Assembly: GCA_023424015.1 (NCBI GenBank)
Contig: JAFAEM010000008.1
Span: 24,065-88,064, forward strand
DNA from: Bacteroidota bacterium
Lineage (GTDB): Bacteria; Bacteroidota; Bacteroidia; Chitinophagales; Chitinophagaceae
DNA length: 64,000 nucleotides
Direction: 5' to 3'
How positions within the stretch are numbered: the stretch's first letter is position 1; every line of letters begins with the position of its first letter. The translations under genes were made by a program, and so were the position numbers. This document shows, piece by piece, positions 17,757 through 28,600 of the stretch. Below the pieces are notes generated by a model. The model searched no databases. It worked only from the letters and a program-made list of their open reading frames with translations, and was not told where the DNA came from.

Positions 17757-18836
17757 TTATTTGTAGATCTCCACAACATTTTTTCCGCCTTCCTTTACAT
17801 AGCCGCGGTACATACCTTCCGTACAAAACGGCATGGCAATATTACCGTCTTTATCCACGGCAATCAGGCCACCATCACCACCCAGGGCCGGCAGCCTTTT
17901 CATGATCATTTCATTGGCTGCAACCTGGAGCTTCATCTTACCAAACTCCATCATGTCGCTGATGCTTTTTGCCATAACAAGTCGTATAAAGTATTCACCC
18001 CAGCCGGTACTACTGATCGCAACGGTTTTATTGTTGGCATATGTACCCGCGCCAATGATCGGCGCATCACCTACCCGGCCAAATTTTTTGTTGGTCATAC
18101 CGCCTGTACTCGTAGCCGCGGCCAGGTTGCCTTGTTGGTCCACTGCTACCGCCCCTACCGTTCCATATTTATAGTCTTTATTTTCCAGCTGGCGCAGCAG
18201 TGCTTTTCCGGAAGTATCGCTATGATCCAGTTCAATCTTACTTGAATCTTCCTGCTTTGCTCTTTGCAGGCTTCTCCATCGGTTTTCTGTATGGAAATAA
18301 GAAGGATCTACGATCTCGAGTCCCTGTTCGGTGGCGAACTTTTCAGCACCCGGGCCTACCATCATCACATGCGGGCTTTTTTCCATCACCACACGGGCCG
18401 CGGTGATGGGATTTTTTATCGTGGTTACACCCGCGACTGCGCCTGCTTCAAGTGTCTTCCCATTCATGATAGAGGCATCCAGTTCGTTACGGCCGTCATT
18501 GGTAAATACCGCGCCTTTGCCGGCATTGAACAGGGGATTGTCTTCCATGGTTCGAACGGCAGCCTCAACCGCGTCCATCGCAGAACCGCCCCTGGCCAGG
18601 ATTGCCGAACCCTTTTCAAGCGCTTCATTCAGGGCATCGGTATAGGCTTTCTCTCTTTCTGGTGTCATCTGGCTTTTGAGAATGGTACCTGCACCACCAT
18701 GGATCACCAGTACATATTTCTGCTTTTTAGAATTGGTTTGGGAAAAAACCGGTACCAGCATAGCTAATGTTGCAAGGCAAAGCAGCATCCGCTGCGATGC
18801 TTTCCTAAAAAAATCCCAAATTCTATTCACATGCAT
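17757..18836 (-). CDS. Isoaspartyl peptidase / L-asparaginase (plant type, Ntn hydrolase)
   Basis: The protein has the plant-type asparaginase signature: VLVIHGGAGTILKSQMTPER at the start of the fold, FNAGKGAVFTNDGRNELDAS, and the self-cleavage site YKYGTVGAVAVD. In this family the chain is cut before Thr of G-T-V, and the freed Thr is the nucleophile. The later loop STGGMTNKKFGRVGDAPI binds substrate. It removes beta-aspartyl residues from peptides and may hydrolyse asparagine. The frame is open from 18926, but a start at 18836 (MHVNRIWDFFRKASQRML...) gives a signal peptide ending near VFSQ, so a periplasmic enzyme of about 325 mature residues is likely. A TATTTTTA element lies upstream. Confidence 0.9.
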   Translation of the reverse strand: MHVNRIWDFFRKASQRMLLCLATLAMLVPVFSQTNSKKQKYVLVIHGGAGTILKSQMTPEREKAYTDALNEALEKGSAILARGGSAMDAVEAAVRTMEDNPLFNAGKGAVFTNDGRNELDASIMNGKTLEAGAVAGVTTIKNPITAARVVMEKSPHVMMVGPGAEKFATEQGLEIVDPSYFHTENRWRSLQRAKQEDSSKIELDHSDTSGKALLRQLENKDYKYGTVGAVAVDQQGNLAAATSTGGMTNKKFGRVGDAPIIGAGTYANNKTVAISSTGWGEYFIRLVMAKSISDMMEFGKMKLQVAANEMIMKRLPALGGDGGLIAVDKDGNIAMPFCTEGMYRGYVKEGGKNVVEIYK

Positions 18837-19044
18837 CCGGCAGGGTTGTCCCGGCGTTTTACATTTGTTAGTTCCTGTAAGCATCTGTGACAGTTTTTTA
18901 TTCTTATAATTTTCAAGTACGGCCATTGTGGGGCCTGATGAATTCGTGTGATCCCGGAATGTGAAAGTAAAAATACCTCTTTAAGGCATCAGGAAATAAA
19001 AATATATAAACTGCTGGCACTGAACTTGCGTGGAACGGATTGAT

Positions 19045-19052
19045 TATTTTTA
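19045..19052 (+). promoter_or_regulatory. -7-like promoter element before tamB
   Basis: TATTTTTA differs from TAnnTTTG only at the last base, with a TTG at 19026-19028 in a plausible -33 place. It precedes the CTG at 19071 by 18 bases. Confidence 0.45.
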
Positions 19053-19070
19053 CAAATCAAATACCCACGC

Positions 19071-22000
19071 CTGAAGACGATTAAGAAAATATTGCTTTGG
19101 CTTGTTGTTACACTATTGTTCCTGATCCTGGCAGCCTGGCTGCTCATTCAATCACCCTGGGGACAAAACTGGATCACCACCCAGGTCACACAACGTCTTT
19201 CCAAAGACCTGAATACAACGATTCGCGTTAAATACGTGGATTTTTCCCTGTTCAACAATATGCACCTGCGTGGTGTATTGATCGAAGACCAGCAAAAGGA
19301 TACTATTCTTTCCGCAGGCGAGGTACGGGTGCGGATCACTGACTGGTTTTTCTTCAAGAAAAACATAGTGCTTAAATATGTGGGTCTTGAAAACGCCGTG
19401 ATCAAAATGCAGCGAAGTGATTCCGTGTGGCGTCATAAATTCCTGATCGATTATTTCTCTTCCCCGTCCACGGGTGAGAAACAGGCAGGTGGCACCCAGC
19501 TTAGCCTCGAAAAAGTTGATTTCCGGAATGTATCATTTTTAAAGAAAGATGCCTGGCTGGGACAGGATATGTCGATATCTGTATCTGCGCTAAATGTCGA
19601 CACCCGCAAGATCAATTTTAAAAATAAGACCATTGACCTGGGCTCTCTGGCGCTGATAAATCCGCGTGTGAGCCTTTTCAATTACCAGAAGCTAAAACCG
19701 GCACCCGGTAAGGAGATCATTGCCATCACGCCCTCACCGCTCGATTCGGCGCTCAACTGGAACGAAGGAGGATGGGTGGTAAAGGTGAACCGCCTCGACA
19801 TCAAAAACGGCATGTTCAAAAACGATGCGTATACCCTTATCCCCACCAGGTCAGGATTCGATGGTAAACATATCGAGTTTGGCAGCATCAATGCCAGCTT
19901 CACGAATGTGCTTTGGGAAAAGGATACGGTAATCACCCATCTCAAACTCCAGACTAAGGAAAGAAGTGGGTTTGAAGTAAAGGATATGGTGGCTGATGTA
20001 AAGCTCACCCCGGAGGAAATGAGTTTCCGCAATCTCGATATCCAAACCAATAACAGCCGGATCCGCAATTTCTTTCGGATGAGTTATGCAGATATCAGCA
20101 GCATGAATGATTTTGAACACAAGGTCAATATGCAAGCCAGCTTCGATGATGCGGAGATCGATAGCGACGATATCGCCTTTTTTGCGCCGGGTATGAGCAG
20201 GTGGAAGAAAAATATTCAGCTGAAGGGGAATGTTCGCGGTACAGTTGATGACCTGGTAGGTACCGATCTCATCATACAAGCCGGCAATAACACTTTGCTG
20301 AATGGCGATATCAGTATGACGGGTCTTCCTGACATCAATCAAACCTTTATTGATTTCAGGGCAAATGATTTTCGTACCACTCACGAGGATGCCCTGGCCT
20401 TTGTACCTGCGATCAGGAATGTGGTTACACCTGATCTGAGAAAACTACAGTACCTGCGTTTCAATGGGAGTTTTACGGGCTTTATCCGTGACTTTGTAAC
20501 CTTTGGTACCATCCAGACAAACCTGGGTATCGTTCGCAGTGACCTAAATATGAAACTTCCTGTCGGCAGGCAACCCGTTTACTCGGGAACTGTTTCTACG
20601 GAATACTTCCGGCTGGGTGAATTTATCGGTGATAAAAATATTGGCGCCATCGCCATCAGCGGATCCATAAAGGGTACAGGTTTTACCGACAGGAATCGTA
20701 TCGCGGATATCGATGGGAAAATAACATTTGCCGATTTCAAAGGATATCGCTACGACAACCTGTTGCTAAAAGGCAAACTGGATAAAAAACAGTTTATAGG
20801 CTTCGCATCGATCGATGATGAAGATGTGCAACTTGATCTGAATGGTCTTATCGATTTCAACAGCAGCACACCCGCATTCAACTTTTTTGCAGATGTAAGA
20901 AAAGCAAACCTGCAAAAGTTGAACCTGATCCGTGAGGATGTCAGCTTCCTCGGCAAATTCAATCTGAATTTTACGGGCGATAATATAGATAACTTTCTTG
21001 GCACTGCCAGCATTTCGGAAGCCGTACTGACGCAGGATGGCAATCCCCTGCCCTTTGATTCCCTCGTCGTTTCATCGGGGTATGTGGATCACATGAAATC
21101 ACTGACTGCCCATTCCAACGAATTTGAAATAAGTGTAAATGGAGAATTCACGATCCGCGACCTGCCGGATGCATCCCGTTTATTTTTGAATAAATACTAC
21201 CCTGCTTATATCAAGCCGCCAAAAACAACGCCGAAGGACCAATCGCTCAGCTTCGATATCAGGACCAGTAATGTGGATGCGTATGTGAAACTTATTGACA
21301 GCAGCCTGGGTGGATTTAATAATAGCCATATTTTCGGAACACTCGACACGCGTAGCAACCAGCTTAACCTGAATGCTGCGATTCCCCAGTTTATTTACGG
21401 CAAATATGGTTTCAATAATGTAGATCTAGCGGCGCAGGGAAACCAGGACAGCCTGGTGCTGGATGGCGCGGTGAGCAATGTAAATATCAGTGACAGTCTA
21501 AGTATTCCACTGGCTATTTTCCGTATCAAGGCACAGGACGATGTATCAAAAGTAAGCATCAATACCGGGGCCACGCAGGCCATCAACAGGGCAGATATCA
21601 ATGCCGAAGTGTATACTTATAATAACGGTGTCAGGATTGAATTCGAACCAACTTCATTTGTGGTGAATGGAAAAACCTGGACCATAGAAGAAAATGGAGA
21701 GCTTGAATTCAGAAGAAATATACCGGCAAGCGGCCAGCTCGTCCTACGCGAGAGCAACCAGGAACTGCGTATGCACACAAGACCAAGTGAAACCGGCGAC
21801 TGGAATGACCTGATCGTAGAATTAAAAAAGATCAACGCGGGTGATTTTGCGCCATTCTTTTTACCACGCAATAGGCTGGAAGGACTGGTATCTGGTTCTA
21901 TCATCATTGAAGACCCTATCAACAATCCCTATATAACCTCAAATGGATTGAGAGCGGAAGGACTGCGCCTCGATAATGATTCGATTGGCGATGTAGACAT

Positions 22001-23918
22001 CAACGCGGTTTACGATAATAAAACGCGGCGACTTAAAGCAAAAGGTAATACACTCGATACGCCAAACAGCCTGGCCTTTGACCTGAATCTTTTTTTAGGT
22101 CCGGGTGCACAACAACAGGATAATCTTATCGCGTTAAAAACAAATCAATTTAATCTTAAGATACTGGAGCGGTTTTTAGGCAACCTGTTTTCCGATATAC
22201 GAGGAGTTGTAACGGGCGATTTTGATCTTCGCGGACCCTTTAATAATCTCAGTATAACGGGCAGGGGCAGGCTGAAAGACGCCGGCTTGAAAGTAAACTT
22301 TACACAATGCTTTTACGAGATCGAGGACACGGAACTTGTGTTGAAAGAGCACGAGATCAACCTCGACGGTGTAGTACTCCGGGACGCGGTTACGGGCAAC
22401 CCGGTCTATCTTAAAGGCGGTATCCTGCACGATGCATTCAAAAATATGTTCTTTGAGCTGACGGTGTCGACGCTCAAACCAAATACACGGGGACCTGAGT
22501 TCAATAAGCCGGTTCAATTGCTAAGTACAGGGTTCAATGACAACAAACAATTTTATGGCAATGTAAAAGGAACGGGATCATTTTCACTTTCCGGTTACCA
22601 GTCCGATCTGTACATGAAGATCGATGCCATTGCCTCCAATATCGACAGCAGTATTGTAACCATTCCCTCCTCCACCAGCAGGGAATCCGGCATCGCCGAT
22701 TTTCTGATAGAGCGGCAGTATGGGCGGGAATTGATTGATAGTACGATCTTCCGGGACGGCTCCAATGTGACGTATGATGTGGACGTAACAGCCAATCCGA
22801 TGGTAACGGTAAGAGTGGTGTTGGATGATCTGACCGGTGATGAGATAAAAGGCCGGGGATCAGGTAGCCTGAATATCCGCGCAGGCACCAATGAAAAACT
22901 GACAATGCGGGGGCGGTTTGATATTGAAGAAGGTGACTATCTATTTACTTTCCAGTCATTTTTCAAAAAACCATTCGTCATCCGTTCGGGTACAGAAAAT
23001 TATATTACCTGGAGCGGCGATCCCTATGCTGCAAAGATCAATTTTGAAGCCGTATACACTGCGGAGAATGTAAGTTTCTCACCCCTGGTCAATGCGCTCA
23101 ATTTCGATCCTTCGTATTCAAGGCTGAGAGATGATGTGTATGTTGTGGCCAACCTGACCGGCGATCTTTTCAAGCCTTATTTCAAATTTAGCCTGGGCTT
23201 CCCGCCGAATAGCAAAGTGAACAGCGATTTTTCTGTTGCATCGAGCATTGAGCAAATGGAAAATAATCCGAATGAGATCAACCGACAGGTTACCTATCTG
23301 ATCGTGTTCAATAGTTTCGCGCCACCAGAAAGCGGCCCGACCAATGTAGGCTTTGGTTCCACCATCAATGAACTTACCTACAATACTATTTCGAGTATTT
23401 CCGGTTTGTTCTTCAACGAGATCAACAGGAAACTGAATTCGGAATTATCGAGGATATTAAAAACAGACAATATCAGTATCAATTTCAGCGGTTCGGTATA
23501 TAACCGAAACCTGCTTGACCAGCAAAGCAACAATAATTTCAATATCAACCAGAGCGACTTTAATGTAAACGTGCCGATATCGATGTTCAAAGACAGGTTT
23601 ATCGTTACGCTGGGTAGTACATTGGATGTGCCACTGCAATCAACGATACAGCAGAACGTACAATTCCTTCCCGATGTAACGGCGGAATGGCTGATCAACC
23701 AGAGTGGTACGATCCGGGCAAACTTCTTCTATCGCCAAAACCTGGATTACCTGACCACCAGCACCACCGGTGCGGCGAGAACAAAACGTTCAGGCGCCAG
23801 TATCTCCTACCGAAAAGAATTTGAAACACTCGCCGAATTCCTTGGCAGAAAAAAACGCGAAGCAGCGAATAGGCCCAGGGAAACAAAAGACAATGTAAAT
23901 GGAGATGGGCCCCGGTAG
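19071..23918 (+). CDS. tamB: TamB-domain translocation/assembly protein, probable CTG start
   Basis: A very long periplasm-spanning protein of about 1,615 residues. One N-terminal transmembrane helix (VVTLLFLILAAWLLIQ) is followed by QSPWGQNWI, a typical TamB/AsmA start. Then comes a long series of beta-rich repeats and the C-terminal DUF490/TamB domain (FNSFAPPESGPTNVGFG, SGTIRANFFYRQNLDY). Such proteins form a hydrophobic groove that bridges the membranes and works with TamA/TamL. No ATG lies near the helix. In-frame choices are CTG at 19071 (giving MKTIKKILLW) and TTG at 19092 (giving MLWLVV). Relatives start with a basic MKTIKKI-like segment and a promoter element sits at 19045-19052, so CTG is favoured. 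The start is the least certain part. Confidence 0.88.
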   Translation: MKTIKKILLWLVVTLLFLILAAWLLIQSPWGQNWITTQVTQRLSKDLNTTIRVKYVDFSLFNNMHLRGVLIEDQQKDTILSAGEVRVRITDWFFFKKNIVLKYVGLENAVIKMQRSDSVWRHKFLIDYFSSPSTGEKQAGGTQLSLEKVDFRNVSFLKKDAWLGQDMSISVSALNVDTRKINFKNKTIDLGSLALINPRVSLFNYQKLKPAPGKEIIAITPSPLDSALNWNEGGWVVKVNRLDIKNGMFKNDAYTLIPTRSGFDGKHIEFGSINASFTNVLWEKDTVITHLKLQTKERSGFEVKDMVADVKLTPEEMSFRNLDIQTNNSRIRNFFRMSYADISSMNDFEHKVNMQASFDDAEIDSDDIAFFAPGMSRWKKNIQLKGNVRGTVDDLVGTDLIIQAGNNTLLNGDISMTGLPDINQTFIDFRANDFRTTHEDALAFVPAIRNVVTPDLRKLQYLRFNGSFTGFIRDFVTFGTIQTNLGIVRSDLNMKLPVGRQPVYSGTVSTEYFRLGEFIGDKNIGAIAISGSIKGTGFTDRNRIADIDGKITFADFKGYRYDNLLLKGKLDKKQFIGFASIDDEDVQLDLNGLIDFNSSTPAFNFFADVRKANLQKLNLIREDVSFLGKFNLNFTGDNIDNFLGTASISEAVLTQDGNPLPFDSLVVSSGYVDHMKSLTAHSNEFEISVNGEFTIRDLPDASRLFLNKYYPAYIKPPKTTPKDQSLSFDIRTSNVDAYVKLIDSSLGGFNNSHIFGTLDTRSNQLNLNAAIPQFIYGKYGFNNVDLAAQGNQDSLVLDGAVSNVNISDSLSIPLAIFRIKAQDDVSKVSINTGATQAINRADINAEVYTYNNGVRIEFEPTSFVVNGKTWTIEENGELEFRRNIPASGQLVLRESNQELRMHTRPSETGDWNDLIVELKKINAGDFAPFFLPRNRLEGLVSGSIIIEDPINNPYITSNGLRAEGLRLDNDSIGDVDINAVYDNKTRRLKAKGNTLDTPNSLAFDLNLFLGPGAQQQDNLIALKTNQFNLKILERFLGNLFSDIRGVVTGDFDLRGPFNNLSITGRGRLKDAGLKVNFTQCFYEIEDTELVLKEHEINLDGVVLRDAVTGNPVYLKGGILHDAFKNMFFELTVSTLKPNTRGPEFNKPVQLLSTGFNDNKQFYGNVKGTGSFSLSGYQSDLYMKIDAIASNIDSSIVTIPSSTSRESGIADFLIERQYGRELIDSTIFRDGSNVTYDVDVTANPMVTVRVVLDDLTGDEIKGRGSGSLNIRAGTNEKLTMRGRFDIEEGDYLFTFQSFFKKPFVIRSGTENYITWSGDPYAAKINFEAVYTAENVSFSPLVNALNFDPSYSRLRDDVYVVANLTGDLFKPYFKFSLGFPPNSKVNSDFSVASSIEQMENNPNEINRQVTYLIVFNSFAPPESGPTNVGFGSTINELTYNTISSISGLFFNEINRKLNSELSRILKTDNISINFSGSVYNRNLLDQQSNNNFNINQSDFNVNVPISMFKDRFIVTLGSTLDVPLQSTIQQNVQFLPDVTAEWLINQSGTIRANFFYRQNLDYLTTSTTGAARTKRSGASISYRKEFETLAEFLGRKKREAANRPRETKDNVNGDGPR

Positions 23919-24208
23919 ATTCTGTGTTAACAACCAACGGGAATTTGGGTGACGACCCGAGATGGCATAAGATTTATTTTTTATGGCAATACCCTTTGAC
24001 CTCTCTCGCAGTGTTCTCCGTGGCCGCCGTGGTTTATTTGTCTTCATGGGATAAAGACAACGGCGCACACAGCAGACTCAGCGAAAAATACGCGTTAAAT
24101 TTCTTATGCTGTTTTCAAAACAAATTTTAAGATGGGTGGCCAGGTAGTATGAGTCGCCGCCATCCCGGTAGGAGCAACCTGGACCAAATTACAAATTCCC
24201 AAGTCCTC
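23919..24208. other. Gap between converging tamB and ribBA
   Basis: No gene is seen. At about 24000-24035 a stretch (CTCTCTCGCAGTGTTCTCCG and following GTGGCCGCCGTGG) looks like a worn copy of the dispersed CCGTGGCC-type repeats. At 24142-24186 a weak stem (CCAGGT with ACCTGG) could help end transcription. Confidence 0.4.
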
Positions 24209-25423
24209 CTAATCTTCTTCTCCTGAAAGCTCATGCCCCAGTTTATCCTTCTTGGTTTGCAGGTATTTCTCGTTGTGTGGGTTTGGCTTGATCATGATCG
24301 GAATATTGTCCACGATCTCGAGTCCATAACCGATCAGGCCAACTCGTTTCCGTGGGTTGTTGCTGATCAGCCTCAGTTTGGTAATTCCGAGGTGACGGAG
24401 GATTTGCGCTCCTACACCATAATCCCGCTGGTCCATCTGGAAGCCCAGGTGCAGGTTGGCTTCCACCGTATCCATGCCATTTTCCTGAAGGCGGTATGCT
24501 TTTAATTTATTCATAAGCCCAATCCCACGTCCTTCCTGGTTCATATAAATGATGGCGCCGCGTCCCTCCTTTTCAACCATCTGCATGGCTTTGTGGAGCT
24601 GCTCACCGCAATCGCAGCGAAGTGAACCCAGGATATCACCGGTAAAGCAGGAAGAGTGCATTCTAACCATCACAGGTTCATCGCGTTCCCACTCACCTTT
24701 CAAAAGGGCCAGGTGTTCGTTGGAAGAGTTTTTTTCTTTAAAAGCCACCAGTTTAAAATCACCATATTTAGTAGGCATATCCACCCTCACGATCTCCTCG
24801 ATCAGGGAATCCCTTTTTATCCGGTACTCGATCAGGTCTTTGATAGATATGATGCGGAAATCAAACTTTTTTGCCACTTCAAGTAACTCGGGAAGTCGTG
24901 CCATGGTACCGTCATCATTCATGATCTCGACCAGCACACCGCCATAAGGTGCAGGGAATCCTGCCAGCCGGGCCAGGTCAACTGCAGCTTCGGTATGTCC
25001 GGCACGTCTTAAGACGCCTCCTTTCTTTGCCCTTAACGGGAAAATATGCCCGGGACGTCCCAGTTCTGCAGGGTTGATAAAAGGATCGATCAACGCCTGG
25101 ATGGTTTTGGCACGGTCGTGTGCGGAAATGCCTGTGGTACAGCCATGTCCGAGCAGGTCGACCGATACGGTGAACGCCGTTTCATGAAGGGCGGTGTTGT
25201 TGCTAACCATCAGTTCAAGTCCAAGTTCGTCACAATGTTCTTCTGGCAGCGGCACACAGATAAGGCCACGGCCGTGTTTGGTCATGAAGTTCACCACCTC
25301 AGGGGTGATCGTCGCTGCCGCCGTGATGAAATCTCCTTCATTCTCACGGTCCTCGTCGTCCACAACGATCACAATCCTCCCCTCCCTGATGTCTTTAATT
25401 GCATCCTCAATACTGTCGAACAT
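24209..25423 (-). CDS. ribBA: Bifunctional RibBA: DHBP synthase / GTP cyclohydrolase II
   Basis: A 404-residue enzyme with two fused domains of riboflavin synthesis. Residues 1-200 are 3,4-dihydroxy-2-butanone-4-phosphate synthase (IVVDDEDRENEGDFITAA with the metal and substrate acidic residues, later GHTEAAVDLARLAG). Residues about 205-400 are GTP cyclohydrolase II, with the zinc cysteines in CFTGDILGSLRCDCGEQL and the catalytic block GRGIGLMNKLKAYRLQ. The two activities supply both precursors of lumazine. It acts in the cytoplasm. A perfect TACCTTTG promoter element lies at 25438-25445. No FMN riboswitch was found upstream, and no other rib gene is adjacent. Confidence 0.96.
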   Translation of the reverse strand: MFDSIEDAIKDIREGRIVIVVDDEDRENEGDFITAAATITPEVVNFMTKHGRGLICVPLPEEHCDELGLELMVSNNTALHETAFTVSVDLLGHGCTTGISAHDRAKTIQALIDPFINPAELGRPGHIFPLRAKKGGVLRRAGHTEAAVDLARLAGFPAPYGGVLVEIMNDDGTMARLPELLEVAKKFDFRIISIKDLIEYRIKRDSLIEEIVRVDMPTKYGDFKLVAFKEKNSSNEHLALLKGEWERDEPVMVRMHSSCFTGDILGSLRCDCGEQLHKAMQMVEKEGRGAIIYMNQEGRGIGLMNKLKAYRLQENGMDTVEANLHLGFQMDQRDYGVGAQILRHLGITKLRLISNNPRKRVGLIGYGLEIVDNIPIMIKPNPHNEKYLQTKKDKLGHELSGEED

Positions 25424-25437
25424 GACTTAAATTTTGG

Positions 25438-25445
25438 CAAAGGTA
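25438..25445 (-). promoter_or_regulatory. -7 promoter element of ribBA
   Basis: The minus strand reads TACCTTTG, an exact TAnnTTTG match, 15 bases before the ribBA ATG. Confidence 0.65.
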
Positions 25446-25606
25446 GTAACAAATAACATCGGTTTGAACGGCCTGCAAGGCAGCGTGGGGCCTGCCCAAC
25501 TTGTCTAATGTAAATGCAGGGAGGAGATAGCAATTTGTTAATATTTGCTGAATTCCTGAACAGGAATATTCCCTTTCTTTGCAGCTTAGTAAACAAACAA
25601 ACAATC

Positions 25607-28600
25607 ATGCTTAAGAGAAACTTATTCATGGCTATTATTTTTATGATAGCCGGGTTAATTACCCATGCACAGGTTACAACGAGTAGTATGAGTGGTGTCG
25701 TAAAATCAAGTTCCGGCGATCCGCTGGTCGGCACTACAGTAACAGCCACACACGTGCCCACGGGAACCCAATACAGGGTTGTAACACGTACCGGTGGTCT
25801 CTTCAATATTCCCAACATGAATCCCGGTGGTCCTTATATTGTTGAAGCAACCTATGTTGGATTCGGCAAAGGCACCAAAACCGATATCATCCTGCAACTG
25901 GGTGATGAATACAGGATTGATTTCGACCTGTCTTCTTCCGGTGAAGAATTGCGGGAAGTAGTGATATCCGCCGCCAGCCGCAACCGGGCTGTAAAAAGCG
26001 GTGCTTCTACCAACGTGAGCGAACGCCAGATCACTTCCCTTCCAACCATCAGCCGTAGTATCAATGACTTCACGAGGATGACACCGCAGGCTTCCGGTAC
26101 CGGTTTCAACGGAAGAGATGCGCGGTATAATAACATTTCGATTGATGGCGCCAACTTCAACAACAACTTCGGTCTGAGCTCCAGCAATCTGCCCGGTGGT
26201 GATGCACAGCCCATCTCCCTCGACGCAATCGAGGAGATCAGTGTGAACATCTCTCCGTATGATGTGAAACAAGCCAACTTTACCGGCGCTGGTATCAATG
26301 CAATAACCAAGTCTGGTACCAATACCTATCATGGCTCAGTTTACGGCTATTACCGCGATGAGTCATTCAACGGTAAAAAAGTAGGTAGCTCCAAACTGGG
26401 TACACTGGAAAAATCCGCAAAAAAAATATATGGTGGACGCATAGGCGGACCGATCATCAAAAACAAATTGTTCTTCTTCCTCAATGGAGAATTTGAAACA
26501 CGTTCTTATCCCGGTTTGAACTGGAAAGCTACCCGCTCAGGCGTTTCAGGACCCAATGTTTCCCGTACAAAAGCTGAAGACCTCGATGCCGTTTCCAATT
26601 ATGTGAAAACAAAATATGGATATGAAACAGGGCCATATGAGAACCTGGGTAATTTTGCTTCAGAAAATATCAAAGCCCTGGGTCGTATCGACTGGAATAT
26701 AAACGACAATCATCGTCTCTCCGTTCGTTATAACTACGTAAAAAGTACAAACGACCAGGTTACTAACGGTACATCTGCTCCCAACCCAAGAGCCAGCTCA
26801 AATCGCTGGAGCAACAACTCGATGGCCTATGCCAATGCTAACTACGGCTTCGAAGACCTGGTATCTTCCTGGACCATGGATCTGAAAAGTAAATTCGGAC
26901 GTGTCAATAACCAGTTTCTTGCCACGTATACCAATATCGAAACAAATCGTACCAGCAATTCATCACCGTTCCCCTTTGTTGATATATGGGATGGTGATAT
27001 TGACGCTGGCTTGAATGCTTACATCAGCCTCGGCTATGAGCTTTTCAGCTGGCAAAATGCAGTAAAGAACAAGGTATTTACCTTCACTGATAATCTATCT
27101 TACAACGTAGGCAATCATAGCCTGTCGGCCGGTGTATCTTTCGATCATCTTTATTTTGGAAACAGCTTCCTGCGCTATGGCACCAGCTACTACCGTTTCC
27201 GTTCCGTATCAGATTTTCTTACCAACCAGGCACCTATTGCTTATGGCCTCACCTATGGGTATGGTGGTGTGACTGATCCCATCGCTGACCTGACCTTCGG
27301 ACAACTTGCACTTTATGTTCAGGACGAGATCAAGGTCAACAATAAATTCAAACTGCTTGCTGGTATCCGCGTTGATAAAGCCCTCTACCTGAAAGATCCT
27401 TCTCCCAATAGTGCTATACTGGAGAAAACTTTCCAGGGACCCGATCTTCAGCCTTATAAATTTGATGTGGGCTCCTGGCCAAAAAGCAAATTGCTCTGGT
27501 CACCCCGCATTGGATTCAACTGGGACCTGGAAGGGAATCGCAACCTGATCATTCGTGGTGGTACAGGTATCTTCACCGGGCGTCTTCCTTTTGTATGGTA
27601 TACCAACCAGCCTACCAACAGCTATGCGCTCCAGGCTACAACCGAGGTCACCAATGCTGCTACCCTGGCTACTATGCCGTTTAATCCTGATCCGCTTGCT
27701 TATGTTAATAATTTCCCGCAAAATTCATCAACCCTGCCCACGGGTGCTTCACTTGCTATAGTTGATAAGGATTTTGTATTCCCCCAGGTATGGAGAACAT
27801 CTATCGCCTTTGATAAAAAACTTCCCTGGGATCTGCTTTGGACCGTGGAAGCCATTTACACAAAGGATATCAACGCCATCAAACAATACAATGCTAACAT
27901 GGCGGTTCCTGACGATAACTTCTCCGGACCCGACAGTCGGCCAAGATTTTCTTCCAGCGCTGCGAGAAAAATTGATGCTTCTGTGAACGAGGCTATGATC
28001 CTTACCAATACAAGAAAAGGTAATGGTATCAGTCTTACCACACAGTTGAGCCGCAATTTCCGCAATGGTTTCTTCGGGCAGATATCTTATAGCTATAACC
28101 ACACCATGGACCTGTCGAGCAACCCCGGATCGCAGGCAGCTTCAGCATGGAGCAATATCAACAGCATCCGTACCAGCAATGACCTTGACCTGGCTATCTC
28201 ACAGTATTCCATTCCTCACCGCCTGGTAGCAGTAGCCTCTTATCGTTTTGAATACGCGAAAAACCTGGCTACAACCATTTCATTGTTTTACGAAGGTGCC
28301 AACCAGGCAAGAGGTACTTACAGGTACAGCAACGACATGAACAATGACGGATTGAGCAATGACCTGATGTATGTTCCCAAAGACAGGGCGCAAGCAGGAT
28401 TGTTTATTCCCAATGCTGCAGAAGCAGACGCGTTCTGGGCTTATGTTGAACAAGATAAATACCTTAAAAAGAATAAAGGAAACTATACTGAGATCTACGG
28501 TGTACTGTTGCCCTGGCAGAATAATATTGACCTGAAATTCCTACAGGATTTTTCCGTTCGCACAGGCAATACAAAACATACGCTTCAGTTCAGCCTCGAC

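Noticed and set aside
25424..25606. FMN riboswitch before ribBA
   Set aside because: The conserved riboswitch blocks are absent and a promoter element lies only 15 bases before the ATG.
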